Below, one piece after another: positions 1-9,399 of a stretch of DNA of 64,000 nucleotides. Source of the DNA: Paenibacillus glucanolyticus NBRC 15330 (GTDB lineage Bacteria > Bacillota > Bacilli > Paenibacillales > Paenibacillaceae); assembly GCF_004000885.1 (NCBI RefSeq), contig NZ_BIMC01000019.1, forward strand, positions 54,099 through 118,098, in the 5' to 3' direction. Position 1 is the first letter of the stretch. The number at the start of each line of letters is the position of its first letter. A program made the translations under genes and the position numbers. The notes under the pieces are model-generated. The model did no database searches and had not been told where the DNA came from. It saw only the letters and a program-made list of their open reading frames with translations.

Positions 1-2
1 AT

Positions 3-1478
3 CTGACTTCTACGTACGTTGTTATGTTTGAACTTAACGCGTCCGTACTGGATACGCAGCTGAAGGGGATTGACCTGGGTGAAAACGGCCAGCTGCAGTT
101 GATCAGCCCAGAGGGCACGATTGTATCCTCCAGTGAGAGTTCGATCGTGGGCTCAGAGACAGCTTGGGCATTTACAAAGGAATTCAAGAAAGAAATGAAG
201 ACGGATAACGTAAGAACCAAGGATGAGAACGGCAAGCAGGTATTGGCCGTTTATAATACGCTGAGCACCAATGATTGGAAGCTTGTGGGATCGGTTCAAA
301 CCAGTGAACTGACGAAGGATGCAACGAGCATTTTGACAATAACGCTGATAGTGGCAGCCGTTGACGTTATATTCGCCATACTGATCGGTATTTGGATGGT
401 GAGAATGATTGCCCGTCCATTAGGCAAGCTCAACCTCCTGATGAAGGAAGGCGCAAAAGGTAATCTGAATGTTCGCACAGACCATAAGAGCCAGGATGAA
501 ATCGGTCAGCTCTCTGCAAGTTTTAACGATATGATGGAGCAGATTACCGGCCTCGTGCAGCAAACAAGCAATACGGCTCAGGAAGTACTCAAGACGGCTG
601 CAGAGTTAAGTGATGCCTCGAAGAAAACGGCCATCTCTGCAAAAGAAATTGCCGTTGCCACCGAGGAGATTGCGAACGGAGCCAGCAGCTTGGCAGTTGA
701 AGCCGAGCGCGGCAGCGATCTGACCAACAACATCTCGAAGCAGATGCAAATTGTTGTTACGGCTAACGAAGAGATGGGCAAATCGGCCCGTCATGTGGAA
801 AGCTCCAGTGAGCTGGGTACGAAGCATCTGAGCGACTTGCTCGACAAGACACACCAGACCGAGGATATGACACGTTCCATGATGCACAAGGTGGATGGCT
901 TGAAGGAAACGACTTCTTCGGTTGTCAAAGTGCTGGATGTACTACAGAACATCACGAAGCAAACGAACATCCTTTCCTTGAATGCAACGATTGAAGCGGC
1001 CCGTGCAGGAGCAGCGGGCAAAGGGTTTATGGTTGTCGCCGATGAAATCCGCCAGTTGGCAGACCAGTCCAGGCAATCCATAGATATGGTTAGCCAGATC
1101 ACAGACCGTATCATGACCGAAATGAACGAAACCGTTCAGGTACTGCTGGATGCAAATCCGTTGTTCAAAGGCCAGATGGATGCCGTGAAGGAAACGAATG
1201 ACATCTTCGTATCCGTCCAGCAGCAGATGGTAGACTTTATCGAACGTTTGGATTCTGTAACGCATTCCATTGATGAGCTGAACGAATCCCAGAATGTGCT
1301 CTCTGAAGCGATGAGCAACGTCAGTGCGGTTGCCGAGGAATCCTCGGCGACTTCCGAAGAGGTAGCTTCTCTCTCAACGGAGCAGCAAAGTGTTAGCAGT
1401 CAGTTGGTTAATCTGTCATCACAGCTGGAAAATGTATCGAATGAGCTTAAAGAGACCTTGTCTCGCTTTAGACTGTAA
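3..1478 (+). CDS. Methyl-accepting chemotaxis protein (5' end outside window)
   Basis: Transmembrane chemoreceptor that passes ligand binding to CheA/CheW. The frame is open from base 3, before the first ATG at 24, so the N terminus is missing. Counting from that ATG, residues 1 to about 95 look like the end of an extracellular Cache-type sensor domain. A membrane helix follows at about 103-126, then a HAMP domain to about 180, then a long coiled-coil signalling domain. The conserved hairpin tip is visible (IEAARAGAAGKGFMVVADEI). The ligand cannot be told from the remnant. The gene stands alone and ends at a strong terminator. Family assignment is certain; specificity is unknown. Confidence 0.95.
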   Translation: MTSTYVVMFELNASVLDTQLKGIDLGENGQLQLISPEGTIVSSSESSIVGSETAWAFTKEFKKEMKTDNVRTKDENGKQVLAVYNTLSTNDWKLVGSVQTSELTKDATSILTITLIVAAVDVIFAILIGIWMVRMIARPLGKLNLLMKEGAKGNLNVRTDHKSQDEIGQLSASFNDMMEQITGLVQQTSNTAQEVLKTAAELSDASKKTAISAKEIAVATEEIANGASSLAVEAERGSDLTNNISKQMQIVVTANEEMGKSARHVESSSELGTKHLSDLLDKTHQTEDMTRSMMHKVDGLKETTSSVVKVLDVLQNITKQTNILSLNATIEAARAGAAGKGFMVVADEIRQLADQSRQSIDMVSQITDRIMTEMNETVQVLLDANPLFKGQMDAVKETNDIFVSVQQQMVDFIERLDSVTHSIDELNESQNVLSEAMSNVSAVAEESSATSEEVASLSTEQQSVSSQLVNLSSQLENVSNELKETLSRFRL

Positions 1479-1490
1479 TATTCCATTCAT

Positions 1491-1531
1491 AGACTGCTCC
1501 ATCAGTTAAGACTGATGGAGCAGTCTTTTTT
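1491..1531 (+). terminator. Rho-independent terminator of the chemoreceptor gene
   Basis: A perfect 15-bp stem (1491-1505 with 1512-1526) closes a 6-base loop and runs into a T tract. It lies 12 bases after the chemoreceptor stop codon. Confidence 0.95.
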
Positions 1532-1647
1532 GTCTACCCGGCTCACTCATTATCTTCTGATAATCCTCCCCTATCAGTTCAATGTGATTGATTCAGGTTC
1601 CACATGGAAATAATGGAATAATAAAGAACTAATTGGAGGAGCAGGAC

Positions 1648-3444
1648 ATGAGGCTGATCCGAAACAAGCGAATTACATACGGATGGCTGATATTGACGAT
1701 GCTTATCGCCATTTTGACCCTAAGACTCGCATGGGTGCAGCTCGTGATGAAACATCAGCGGGTCCCCGGCAGTCGGCATACGATGGTTGAGGCCTCCCTC
1801 ATACAGCGAGAACGGGGCATTGTGCTGGATTCTGGCCGCGGTCAATTTACAGACCGGAACGGAAAGCCGCTCACGGGTAAGCTGGTTTGGACAGCGGTGT
1901 TGTTCCCGGTAAGCGAGAAAGAGCTGAAGGACTCCCATAATCAGTTAGTTCAGCTGGCCCGCATCCTGGGGACAAATAAGGATCGTTTGGTACAGACATG
2001 GGGCAAGCTAAAGGAGCCGAAGTTGTGGCATGGAGAGAATACGGTCATTCCTCGTACCCTAACCAAAGCTCAGATCCAGCAGATCCAAGAGCTTGAACTT
2101 CCCAAACTCAAGGTTCTTCCTTATGAGCAGCGCTATGGCAATCGCCAATCGGGCATGCAGTGGCTTGGTTTTGTATCCGGCCAGCGGAAGGAGAATCTGT
2201 TCTTTCGTGATTATCCGGAGGTTACGGGAACGAGCGGTTTGGAGAAAACGATGGATTCACTGATACGGGGAGAAGGTCCTACCATCGTTTATTTTCCAGT
2301 CAACAGTACCAATGAGGTGATACAGGATATCAAGCCGATGGTAAAGGCGCCGGATAATCCGTACTATCCCTTGAGGGTATCCACAACGATTGATATTGAT
2401 ATTCAAAAAGGGATCGAAGCTATAACGGAGAAAGTGGGCATGAAGGAAGGGGCCGTTGTTGTACTGGATGCGCACAATGCCGATATTGTTTCTATGGTCT
2501 CAAGGCCGTTCTATAATCCGGAGCAGATTCACCCAAAGGACGGGCAGTGGGAAAATCGTGCCTTGAAAGCGGCAACTCCTGGCTCCATTTTCAAAATTGT
2601 CACGGCATCTGCAATTCTTGAGCATGATTTAAGCTCCCCTGAAGAGCACTTCCATTGTGACGGCGAATACGGCAAGTTCGGACTTTCCTGCTGGAAAGAG
2701 GGAGGACATGGAACGATTGGGCTTCGCGAGGGTTTTGCCGAATCATGTAATGTCGTCTTCGCTACCCTTGCGGAAAGATTATCCGCACAGCAAATAGCGG
2801 ATGCGGCATCGGCGCTTGGTTTTGGGCAAACTGTGGGCTGGAGATCACAGGAATTCTTAGGTCTTCGTTCTTTTGTTCCATTGGACCATGAGGAGAAGGG
2901 GACGGTATTCTCGGACTCCGTGGATGCTTCTGATGCAGGGGTTAGGGTACAGACTAGCATAGGGCAAAGGGATGCGGCCGTGTCCCCGCTGCAGGCGGCA
3001 AATGCGATTGTGACTCTGCTTCACGGCGGTGTAAAGACCAAACCTCGTATTCTACAACAGATTCGGTACGCTAATGGCCAATTGCTTCAGGATACCCATC
3101 CGCTTAAGGAGCGTAAGTCAGCACAAGGTATTTCCCGGGAAACCTCATCCATTCTGCTGGAATGGATGGAGGATGTGGTTCAAGAGGGGACAGGCAGTTC
3201 TTTGAAAAACCGGAAATGGACACTTGCAGGGAAATCTGGAACGGCTCAGGTAACCGTAAAGGGCCGTCCCCGAAACAACCAGTGGTTTATCGGTTACGGC
3301 CCCGTGGAGAAGCCACGATACGCTGTGGCTGTGTTGGTGGAGAATCGGAGTCCAAGCAGCAGCAATCAGGCGGCGGAGATATTCGGTCAGGTTTCTGACT
3401 TCTTGGCTTCGGTTGAATCGCCCTCGGGCTCGGGCTCCGCATAA
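1648..3444 (+). CDS. Class B penicillin-binding protein (transpeptidase)
   Basis: Membrane-anchored D,D-transpeptidase of the FtsI/PBP2 type, cross-linking peptidoglycan outside the membrane. The ATG at 1648 has GGAGG at 1635-1639, 8 bases upstream; an in-frame TTG at 1633 sits on that ribosome site and is rejected. The product has 598 residues. One membrane helix lies near residues 10-32, followed by a dimerisation region, then the transpeptidase domain. The SxxK motif is S313-I-F-K316, SxN is S366-C-N368, and the third motif is K529-S-G531 rather than the commoner KTG. There is no PASTA domain. Size and layout resemble B. subtilis PbpI (PBP4b), but this is not proven. The 3' end overlaps the convergent gene by 58 bp. 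Confidence 0.9.
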   Translation: MRLIRNKRITYGWLILTMLIAILTLRLAWVQLVMKHQRVPGSRHTMVEASLIQRERGIVLDSGRGQFTDRNGKPLTGKLVWTAVLFPVSEKELKDSHNQLVQLARILGTNKDRLVQTWGKLKEPKLWHGENTVIPRTLTKAQIQQIQELELPKLKVLPYEQRYGNRQSGMQWLGFVSGQRKENLFFRDYPEVTGTSGLEKTMDSLIRGEGPTIVYFPVNSTNEVIQDIKPMVKAPDNPYYPLRVSTTIDIDIQKGIEAITEKVGMKEGAVVVLDAHNADIVSMVSRPFYNPEQIHPKDGQWENRALKAATPGSIFKIVTASAILEHDLSSPEEHFHCDGEYGKFGLSCWKEGGHGTIGLREGFAESCNVVFATLAERLSAQQIADAASALGFGQTVGWRSQEFLGLRSFVPLDHEEKGTVFSDSVDASDAGVRVQTSIGQRDAAVSPLQAANAIVTLLHGGVKTKPRILQQIRYANGQLLQDTHPLKERKSAQGISRETSSILLEWMEDVVQEGTGSSLKNRKWTLAGKSGTAQVTVKGRPRNNQWFIGYGPVEKPRYAVAVLVENRSPSSSNQAAEIFGQVSDFLASVESPSGSGSA

Positions 3445-4556
3445 GAGCGGGACATGTCCCAAGGAGACACATCGAATTCTTCTCTCGGCAGATGAATCCA
3501 TTGCTGCAGGTATCCTTGTGTAAGCAATTCCTTAATGAGAATCAGCAGGATCGGAGCCAGAATCAAACCGGCAACTCCAAATATGGACAGCGAAATCATC
3601 ATGAAGGACAACATCAAAAATGCAGATGATACGCCAATTGAATTGCCTGTAATCTTCGGTTCAAGCAGCTGTCTGGAGATCATGACAACCGCCAGCAGAA
3701 CGATTAGTCCAATGGCAAGCCCTGTATTGCCGACAATAAACAAATAAACAATCCACGGAATAAGAATAACGGGAACACCCAGCAGCGGCAATACATCGAA
3801 TACAGCACAGATAAGCGCAATGGACAGCGAGTTGCCTGTACCTAATATCAACAGCCCTATGTATACAATAACAAACGTAATGCTGACCAGCTTCATCTGA
3901 GCTTTTAAATAAGAACCGATCGCCTTAAATACATTTTCCTTCAGAAAGACAAAGGCCATCTTGAAGGTTTTGGGCGTTTTTTCTTTTGCGATTCTCCGCC
4001 AGCTGCCAATCTCAATGCTCAGGAAAAAGGCGAGAATGATCGCTACCCCGAAGCTGGTGATGAACGAGGAGAATGAACCCATGAAACCAACGATATAATG
4101 AAAGAACGACTCGGCAGCCCCTTGAGCAAAAGCGGTAATGTCTTGAAAATAGCCGTTAACCCGTTCTGTCAGATCAGGCGGCAGTGCCTCGAGCTTGCTT
4201 TGCAGGAAGATCAGACCCTCGGAGAAATGTTTTTGAATCGTTGCGGTGTAAGCCGGCAAATTCTCCTGCAGGTTCATGAACTGCGATACAATGAGTGCCC
4301 CTGCTCCGAACAAGATGCCGAGGATAATCAGCAGGAAGAGCAGAACGGATATCGCGGCGGCAAACGGCTTCGGAAGACCCCTGCGGTGCAGGAATTTGGA
4401 TAAAGGCTCAATAATCAGGAAAACGAGGAAAGATAAAAACACGGGAGCCGCAATCTGGTAAAGCTTGCTGAATATGTACATGACCAGGTAAACCGTAAGT
4501 ACGATTAATCCAATATCGAAAGCGGTTCTCCAATATTTTTTATACAAGGGAAGCAT
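3387..4556 (-). CDS. AI-2E family (YtvI-like) integral membrane protein
   Basis: Polytopic membrane protein of 389 residues in the AI-2E/UPF0118 transporter family. Members have been linked to autoinducer export, ion antiport or sporulation, so the substrate should not be assumed. About seven to eight hydrophobic segments are visible: a pair at roughly 10-50, one near 60-85, one near 150-175, and a cluster from 210 to 340. The C-terminal tail of about 40 residues is acidic and polar and is encoded in the overlap with the penicillin-binding protein gene. The ribosome site AAAGGAG lies just upstream of the ATG. No terminator separates it from the convergent gene. Confidence 0.85.
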   Translation of the reverse strand: MLPLYKKYWRTAFDIGLIVLTVYLVMYIFSKLYQIAAPVFLSFLVFLIIEPLSKFLHRRGLPKPFAAAISVLLFLLIILGILFGAGALIVSQFMNLQENLPAYTATIQKHFSEGLIFLQSKLEALPPDLTERVNGYFQDITAFAQGAAESFFHYIVGFMGSFSSFITSFGVAIILAFFLSIEIGSWRRIAKEKTPKTFKMAFVFLKENVFKAIGSYLKAQMKLVSITFVIVYIGLLILGTGNSLSIALICAVFDVLPLLGVPVILIPWIVYLFIVGNTGLAIGLIVLLAVVMISRQLLEPKITGNSIGVSSAFLMLSFMMISLSIFGVAGLILAPILLILIKELLTQGYLQQWIHLPREEFDVSPWDMSRSYAEPEPEGDSTEAKKSET

Positions 4557-4641
4557 AGTGGAATATCGGCTCCTTTATACTTTATTAATTGATATCATTG
4601 TACACGATTTGTGAAAAAAAAGCCTATTTCTTTAAGTGCTA

Positions 4642-4650
4642 TGCTAAAAT
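4642..4650 (+). promoter_or_regulatory. Extended -10 element before the polysaccharide deacetylase gene
   Basis: The sequence TGCTAAAAT is an extended -10 box (TGn plus TAAAAT) about 50 bases before the chosen start. No good -35 box is seen, so this is a modest call. Confidence 0.45.
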
Positions 4651-4698
4651 AATAATAGTGTGTTAATTAGAAAAAGAAAGAAAAAGCGGGGAGTTAGC

Positions 4699-6081
4699 AT
4701 GCAAACATTACTGCTATGGTTGTTTTACCTTTCATCTTTTTATGCATTTATTCCCGGCATCCTGACCCGAATATTTGGTTTCCGAGTATTTCGCAGGGGC
4801 ACAGGCACAAACGAGTTCGCCTTAACCTTTGATGATGGGCCTGATCCTCTCTATACGCCAAGGCTTCTGGATCTTCTGAAGCAGTATGATATGAAAGCGA
4901 CCTTTTTTCTGGTTGGTTCCCATGCAGAGAAACATCCAGAAGTTGTAAAACGCATTCATCGCGAAGGCCATCTGATCGGGATCCATAACTATGTTCACAA
5001 GAGCAACTGGCTGATGAGACCTGTGACGGTTCGTAAGCAAGTAAAGCGAACGGATGATATTATCTACACCATAACCGGTGAACGTTCTGGGTATTACCGA
5101 CCGCCTTGGGGAATTGTGAATCTGTTCGATTTTGCCAAGAATACCGGTTGTCGCATCATCTTGTGGTCATCCATGTTTAATGACTGGCGCAGTAAGATCG
5201 GCGCTGACAAACTGACTCAGCGAATGCTAGCCAAGCTTCGCGGCGGCGAGGTGATGCTGCTTCATGACTGCGGGACGACCATGGGAGCAAACCCGGACGC
5301 ACCGGAGCAGATGCTCATCGCATTGGAGCGTGTACTGAATGCCGCAGAGCAGAAGGGGATGAGAAGTATCCGAATCGACGATATGATGGCTAAGGAGAGC
5401 AAAGCGAAAGCGAGGAAGCTGTCTCCTCTGAAGCGCGTGATGGTTTCATTGTGGCTTTTGTGGGAAAAAGTCTTTCATGCCGTGTTTGCACTCGAAACGG
5501 TCTCTCCTTCAGACCCGATGCTCCATTTCCGTAAACGGCCGTTTGCCGGGAAAACCGTCGTGATGGAGGATGGAAGCCGCCTGGAAAAGGGAGACGAGGT
5601 CCTTGAGCTTCATTTTGACAACAAAAAATTGTTCGAGATTGGCAGCCGCTCCCGTTCGGAGGTGCAGCTTGCGATTAAAATGATTCGCGCCGTGCAGAAC
5701 GATCTGCCTTCCCTCGCCAATATGGTGCTGGAGCGGCCCGAATTCAAAGATGTCAAAGGCTTGTATGCCGTTACCATGATTTCACGGGGACCAGAGCAGT
5801 TCGGATTTCATGTCATGGATTTACCGCGGGGGCTGTTCGCAAGTTCGACCAGACTGTATCTTAAACTGCTGCTCAGTGTTATTCATCCCAAAGGTCAGGC
5901 CCGCCTGAAGGAAGGAAGCCAGATGATGGAGCCGAAAATGCTCATGATGCCAGTGGACGTTCTGATCGAACGTTATGCTGAGAAGAAGACACAGGTTCAG
6001 CCTCCAAAGGAGGAGCCGAAGCAATTGCAGCAGGAACAGATGGGGGATTTGGCAGTTGCCAGCGCATCGCAAGGAATGTAA
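4699..6081 (+). CDS. Polysaccharide deacetylase (NodB domain) with C-terminal extension
   Basis: Probable metal-dependent carbohydrate esterase 4 removing acetyl groups from a cell-wall or envelope glycan. The ATG at 4699 follows GGGGAG at 4688-4693; an in-frame GTG at 4660 has no ribosome site. The product has 460 residues. One membrane helix at the N terminus anchors the protein. The NodB motifs are present: TFDDGPD with D45 and D46, H96-x3-H100 for metal binding, a YYRPPWG motif and a LLHDCG motif. Residues of about 235-440 form a second domain that I recall as resembling the YkoP-type domain found with such deacetylases; that identification is uncertain. The tail is rich in Gln, Glu and Pro. 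The gene is divergent from the AI-2E-type gene. Confidence 0.88.
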   Translation: MQTLLLWLFYLSSFYAFIPGILTRIFGFRVFRRGTGTNEFALTFDDGPDPLYTPRLLDLLKQYDMKATFFLVGSHAEKHPEVVKRIHREGHLIGIHNYVHKSNWLMRPVTVRKQVKRTDDIIYTITGERSGYYRPPWGIVNLFDFAKNTGCRIILWSSMFNDWRSKIGADKLTQRMLAKLRGGEVMLLHDCGTTMGANPDAPEQMLIALERVLNAAEQKGMRSIRIDDMMAKESKAKARKLSPLKRVMVSLWLLWEKVFHAVFALETVSPSDPMLHFRKRPFAGKTVVMEDGSRLEKGDEVLELHFDNKKLFEIGSRSRSEVQLAIKMIRAVQNDLPSLANMVLERPEFKDVKGLYAVTMISRGPEQFGFHVMDLPRGLFASSTRLYLKLLLSVIHPKGQARLKEGSQMMEPKMLMMPVDVLIERYAEKKTQVQPPKEEPKQLQQEQMGDLAVASASQGM

Positions 6082-6150
6082 GTAGATAGATCGGACTTTT
6101 TGCTGCTATCATGATTGATCATTACATTGAATGTTCATGGATATAAAAAA

Positions 6151-6197
6151 GGGGGTTATTCCCGCAGGCTGTTCAATGCCTGCGAGGAATAACCCCC
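6151..6197 (-). terminator. Terminator downstream of ilvD
   Basis: A long hairpin pairs 6151-6162 with 6186-6197 and the inner CGCAGGC with GCCTGCG around an 8-base loop. On the minus strand it is followed by a T run (A6 at 6145-6150 on the plus strand), so it ends ilvD. It may also stop read-through from the deacetylase gene. Confidence 0.92.
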
Positions 6198-6212
6198 TCT
6201 GCTATGCTGTAA

Positions 6213-7901
6213 TTAGATTTTCAATACGCCGCCTGAGCTTGCATTCGTTACAAGCTTCGAATAGCGGGCGAGGTAACCGGTTTTAACTTTTGGCTCGAAA
6301 TCGACCCATTTGCTGCGGCGAATCGCCATTTCTTCATCGCTGACGCCTAGCAATTGAATCGTGCGGTTGATCAGATCAAGCTCAATGATATCGCCATCTT
6401 CAACGAATGCGATAGGTCCGCCTTCGGCAGCTTCCGGCGAGATATGACCGATACTGATACCACGGGAAGCACCGGAGAAGCGTCCGTCCGTGATCAGGCC
6501 GACTTTGGCTCCAAGACCCATACCGGCGATTTGCGAGGTTGGTGCCAGCATTTCCGGCATACCCGGCCCGCCTTTAGGACCTTCATAACGAATGACAACC
6601 ACATGACCTTCCTTGACTTTGCCGTTGGCAATGCCACTAAGCGCCTCATCCTGGGAGTTGAAGCAGATGGCAGGCCCCTTGTGATACCCGCCAACCGACG
6701 CATCAACAGCGCCGACCTTGATGATGGAACCTTCAGGAGCCAGGTTGCCGTACAGGACAGCGAGTCCGCCGCGCTCGGAATAAGGACTGTCAATCGGATG
6801 GATAACGTTGGTGTCCTGGATTTCACAGCCTTCCACGTTCTCCGCCAGCGTCTTGCCGGTTACGGTGATACGATCTCCATGCAATGCACCCGGTTTCTTG
6901 AGGAGCTCGTGCAGGACCGCACTAACACCGCCTGCCAAGTGTACATCCTCGATAAAATAATCCGAAGCTGGGGCGAGTTTGGAGATGTGAGGAACACGGT
7001 CGGCAACTTCATTGATACGCTCAAGCGGATAGTCGAGACCAGCTTCATGAGCAAGTGCCAACGTATGCAGCACCGTATTGGTGGAACCGCCCATGGCCAT
7101 ATCCAGTGCAAACGCGTTGTCAATCGCTTCAACCGTTACGATATCACGCGGCTTGAGGTCCATTTTCACAAGTTCCATCAATTGTTTAGCTGATTGTTTT
7201 ACGAATTCCTTACGCTCTTCAGCGATGGCAAGGATTGTACCGTTACCCGGCAGAGCCAGACCCAGCGCCTCGGCAAGGCAGTTCATGGAATTGGCCGTGA
7301 ACATGCCCGAACAGGATCCGCAAGTAGGACATCCAAATTGTTCCAATTCCAGCAGCTCAGCATCATTGATTTTACCAACCTGGTGAGCGCCGACTCCTTC
7401 AAATACAGAGGTCAGGGACAATTTGCGTCCTTTGCTGTCCACGCCGGCCTTCATCGGTCCGCCGCTGACAAAAACTGTCGGGATGTTAACGCGAAGGGCG
7501 CCCATCAGCATGCCCGGCGTGATTTTGTCGCAGTTCGGAATGCAGACCATACCGTCGAACCAGTGAGCGGATACGACCGTCTCCAAGGAGTCCGCGATGA
7601 TCTCGCGGCTTGGCAGTGAGTAACGCATGCCGATATGTCCCATGGCGATGCCGTCATCAACCCCAATGGTGTTGAATTCGAATGGAACGCCGCCCGCTTC
7701 ACGAATCGCTTCTTTCACGATTTTTCCGAATTCCTGCAGATGCACATGACCGGGAACGATGTCGATGTAGGAGTTACATACGGCGATAAACGGTTTGCCG
7801 AAATCCTCTTCCTTAACGCCTGCTGCACGCAGAAGGCTGCGGTGCGGTGCGCGGTCAAAGCCTTTCTTGATCATGTCTGAACGCATTTTTTTGGTTGCCA
7901 T
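6213..7901 (-). CDS. ilvD: Dihydroxy-acid dehydratase
   Basis: Iron-sulfur enzyme of branched-chain amino acid synthesis. It converts 2,3-dihydroxy-isovalerate and 2,3-dihydroxy-3-methylvalerate to their 2-keto acids in the cytoplasm. The length of 562 residues is normal for the family. Both signatures are visible: CDKITPGM near residue 120, and the Cys-rich CPTCGSCSGMFTANSM near residue 190, supplying cluster ligands. The C-terminal half carries GRFSGASRGISIGHISPEA. The ATG follows a GGGGGGA ribosome site. No other ilv or leu gene is in the window. I looked for a T-box leader in the roughly 185 bases upstream and did not see one. Confidence 0.97.
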   Translation of the reverse strand: MATKKMRSDMIKKGFDRAPHRSLLRAAGVKEEDFGKPFIAVCNSYIDIVPGHVHLQEFGKIVKEAIREAGGVPFEFNTIGVDDGIAMGHIGMRYSLPSREIIADSLETVVSAHWFDGMVCIPNCDKITPGMLMGALRVNIPTVFVSGGPMKAGVDSKGRKLSLTSVFEGVGAHQVGKINDAELLELEQFGCPTCGSCSGMFTANSMNCLAEALGLALPGNGTILAIAEERKEFVKQSAKQLMELVKMDLKPRDIVTVEAIDNAFALDMAMGGSTNTVLHTLALAHEAGLDYPLERINEVADRVPHISKLAPASDYFIEDVHLAGGVSAVLHELLKKPGALHGDRITVTGKTLAENVEGCEIQDTNVIHPIDSPYSERGGLAVLYGNLAPEGSIIKVGAVDASVGGYHKGPAICFNSQDEALSGIANGKVKEGHVVVIRYEGPKGGPGMPEMLAPTSQIAGMGLGAKVGLITDGRFSGASRGISIGHISPEAAEGGPIAFVEDGDIIELDLINRTIQLLGVSDEEMAIRRSKWVDFEPKVKTGYLARYSKLVTNASSGGVLKI

Positions 7902-8086
7902 GATGTCGATTTCCCCCCAGATCTATTATAAAATTGTTGCGCTTTAGCGCGGTCTTCCGGCAAAGCAGCCGGGTACCTGTGAACAGCGAATAGGTTTTAA
8001 ATGAGTCTATCACAAAAAGGTAGGTTTTTCTACATGATATTAATTAGGAAACAATGGAGGGAGGCCTGTTGCTGCGGCATGAAAAG

Positions 8087-8113
8087 AGCCTGTCCCATGA
8101 ATGGGAGCAGGCT
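8087..8113 (-). terminator. Terminator of the KGG-repeat protein gene
   Basis: AGCCTG and TCCCAT pair with ATGGGA and CAGGCT, with one bulged base, in a compact hairpin. On the minus strand it is followed by CTCTTTTC. It separates the KGG gene from ilvD, which lies downstream on the same strand. Confidence 0.8.
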
Positions 8114-8133
8114 GCTCATTCGAGTGTTTATCA

Positions 8134-8379
8134 TTATTTCTTGCCGCCTTTGCGGCCGATTTCCTGATAGAATTCACGATCATGATTCCGCGAGGTGGCT
8201 TCGCCGCCTTTCTGACCGATTTCCTGGTAAAACTCGCGGCTGTGGTTTTTGGACGTCGCTTTGCCGCCCTTTTTGCCGATTTCCTTATAGAACTCGCGGC
8301 TATGATTCTTTGCTGTCGCTTCGCCGCCAAGACGTCCAGCTTCTTCGCGGGTCATCTTGCGATTGCCGTTTTGTGCCAT
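8134..8379 (-). CDS. KGG-repeat (GsiB-like) stress protein
   Basis: Small hydrophilic protein of 81 residues built almost wholly of three tandem 20-residue repeats. Each repeat carries the core NHxREFYxEIGxKGG. This is the KGG repeat of GsiB-type general stress proteins and plant-LEA-like hydrophilins, which are thought to protect against drying, heat or starvation. The repeats are also similar at DNA level. The ribosome site AGGAG at 8389-8393 gives 9 bases to the ATG at 8379; a GTG immediately before it (8382) is an alternative start. The gene has its own terminator. Confidence 0.88.
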   Translation of the reverse strand: MAQNGNRKMTREEAGRLGGEATAKNHSREFYKEIGKKGGKATSKNHSREFYQEIGQKGGEATSRNHDREFYQEIGRKGGKK

Positions 8380-8583
8380 CACAAATCACTCCTTTACCGT
8401 CGTATTTGCTATGCGTATATGTTACTTACCACGACTTATTTGTCATGAATCAAAACAATCGACTAAAGATTGGTAAATGTCAGTTTGGGATGAATTTCTG
8501 AAGGAAAGCGGCAATTCCGCTTAAATCAGAGTTTATTTCATGGTTTAATAAGAGTATGATCATGAATAGGATAGGGAGGTTTT

Positions 8584-9363
8584 ATGACATTGCCGTTTTT
8601 TCAAGTGAAGGGACACTCCATTCCCATTCCCTGCAAAGCGATCTTGTTTGATAAAGACGGTACGCTGCTCCATTTCATGGCGCTGTGGGGAGGCTGGGCC
8701 GAGTATGTCCTCAAGTACATGGAGGAGCGGCTGGGGCTGATGGGAGCCGGCTTCACGCTGCCCACAGAGAAGGTGCTGGGCACAAAGCATGATGAAAGCG
8801 GGCGCGTGTCCGGTTACGATGTCAGGGGGCCGCTCGCCATGGGGACCGTGGAAGAGACGACGGGGCTGCTGGCATGGCAACTGTACGCAGCGGGAATGCC
8901 TTGGAACGAAGCCATTGTGCAGGTCAATCAGATCACGAAAAATGCGATGTATGAAGTTCGTCAGCGAAAACCGGCATTTCCGATGCCGGGGCTGGAGGAT
9001 TTTCTGAGGAAATGCAGTTTGGCCTCTGTGAAAATGGCAGTGGTCACGTCCGATCAGACCTCGGGTGCACTGGAACAGCTGGAGTGGATGGGGCTGCGCT
9101 CTTATTTTACCGTCATTATAGGAAGAGATCAGGTTGGAAACGGTAAGCCGCATCCGGAGATGACCGAAACGGCATGCGGTCTCCTCGGAGTGAAGCCGGA
9201 AGAAACGGTTGTCATCGGTGACAGCAATGGGGATATGCAGATGGCCAAACAAGCAGGTGCGGCCCTGGCCGTAGGGTTGTTGACGGATGAAGGGGACACA
9301 TCACATCTAACAGATGCCGATGTTGTCATATCCGATTATAATGAATTAGACGTGCACAGGTAG
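8584..9363 (+). CDS. HAD-superfamily hydrolase (phosphoglycolate phosphatase-like)
   Basis: Cytoplasmic phosphatase of the haloacid dehalogenase superfamily, 259 residues. Motif I is DKDGT near residue 22 (nucleophile Asp, then Asp), motif II is the VTSD segment near 158, motif III is the Lys in GKPHPE near 190, and motif IV is GDSNGDM near 213. The long helical cap between motifs I and II fits subclass I. The ATG has GGGAGG 5 to 6 bases upstream. The substrate is not evident. The sirtuin gene begins 36 bases later and may be co-transcribed. Confidence 0.88.
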   Translation: MTLPFFQVKGHSIPIPCKAILFDKDGTLLHFMALWGGWAEYVLKYMEERLGLMGAGFTLPTEKVLGTKHDESGRVSGYDVRGPLAMGTVEETTGLLAWQLYAAGMPWNEAIVQVNQITKNAMYEVRQRKPAFPMPGLEDFLRKCSLASVKMAVVTSDQTSGALEQLEWMGLRSYFTVIIGRDQVGNGKPHPEMTETACGLLGVKPEETVVIGDSNGDMQMAKQAGAALAVGLLTDEGDTSHLTDADVVISDYNELDVHR

Positions 9364-9399
9364 ACGTGATATTTTTAGGGCTGTACGGAGGTGTTTAGA

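Noticed and set aside
7902..8086. T-box leader before ilvD
   Set aside because: The stretch is short and shows no T-box motif or terminator/antiterminator pair; only small GC hairpins are present.
8001..8501. A 166-codon plus-strand frame across the KGG gene
   Set aside because: It is the complement of the repeat-coding sequence. The minus-strand frame has the KGG motifs, a ribosome site and a terminator.
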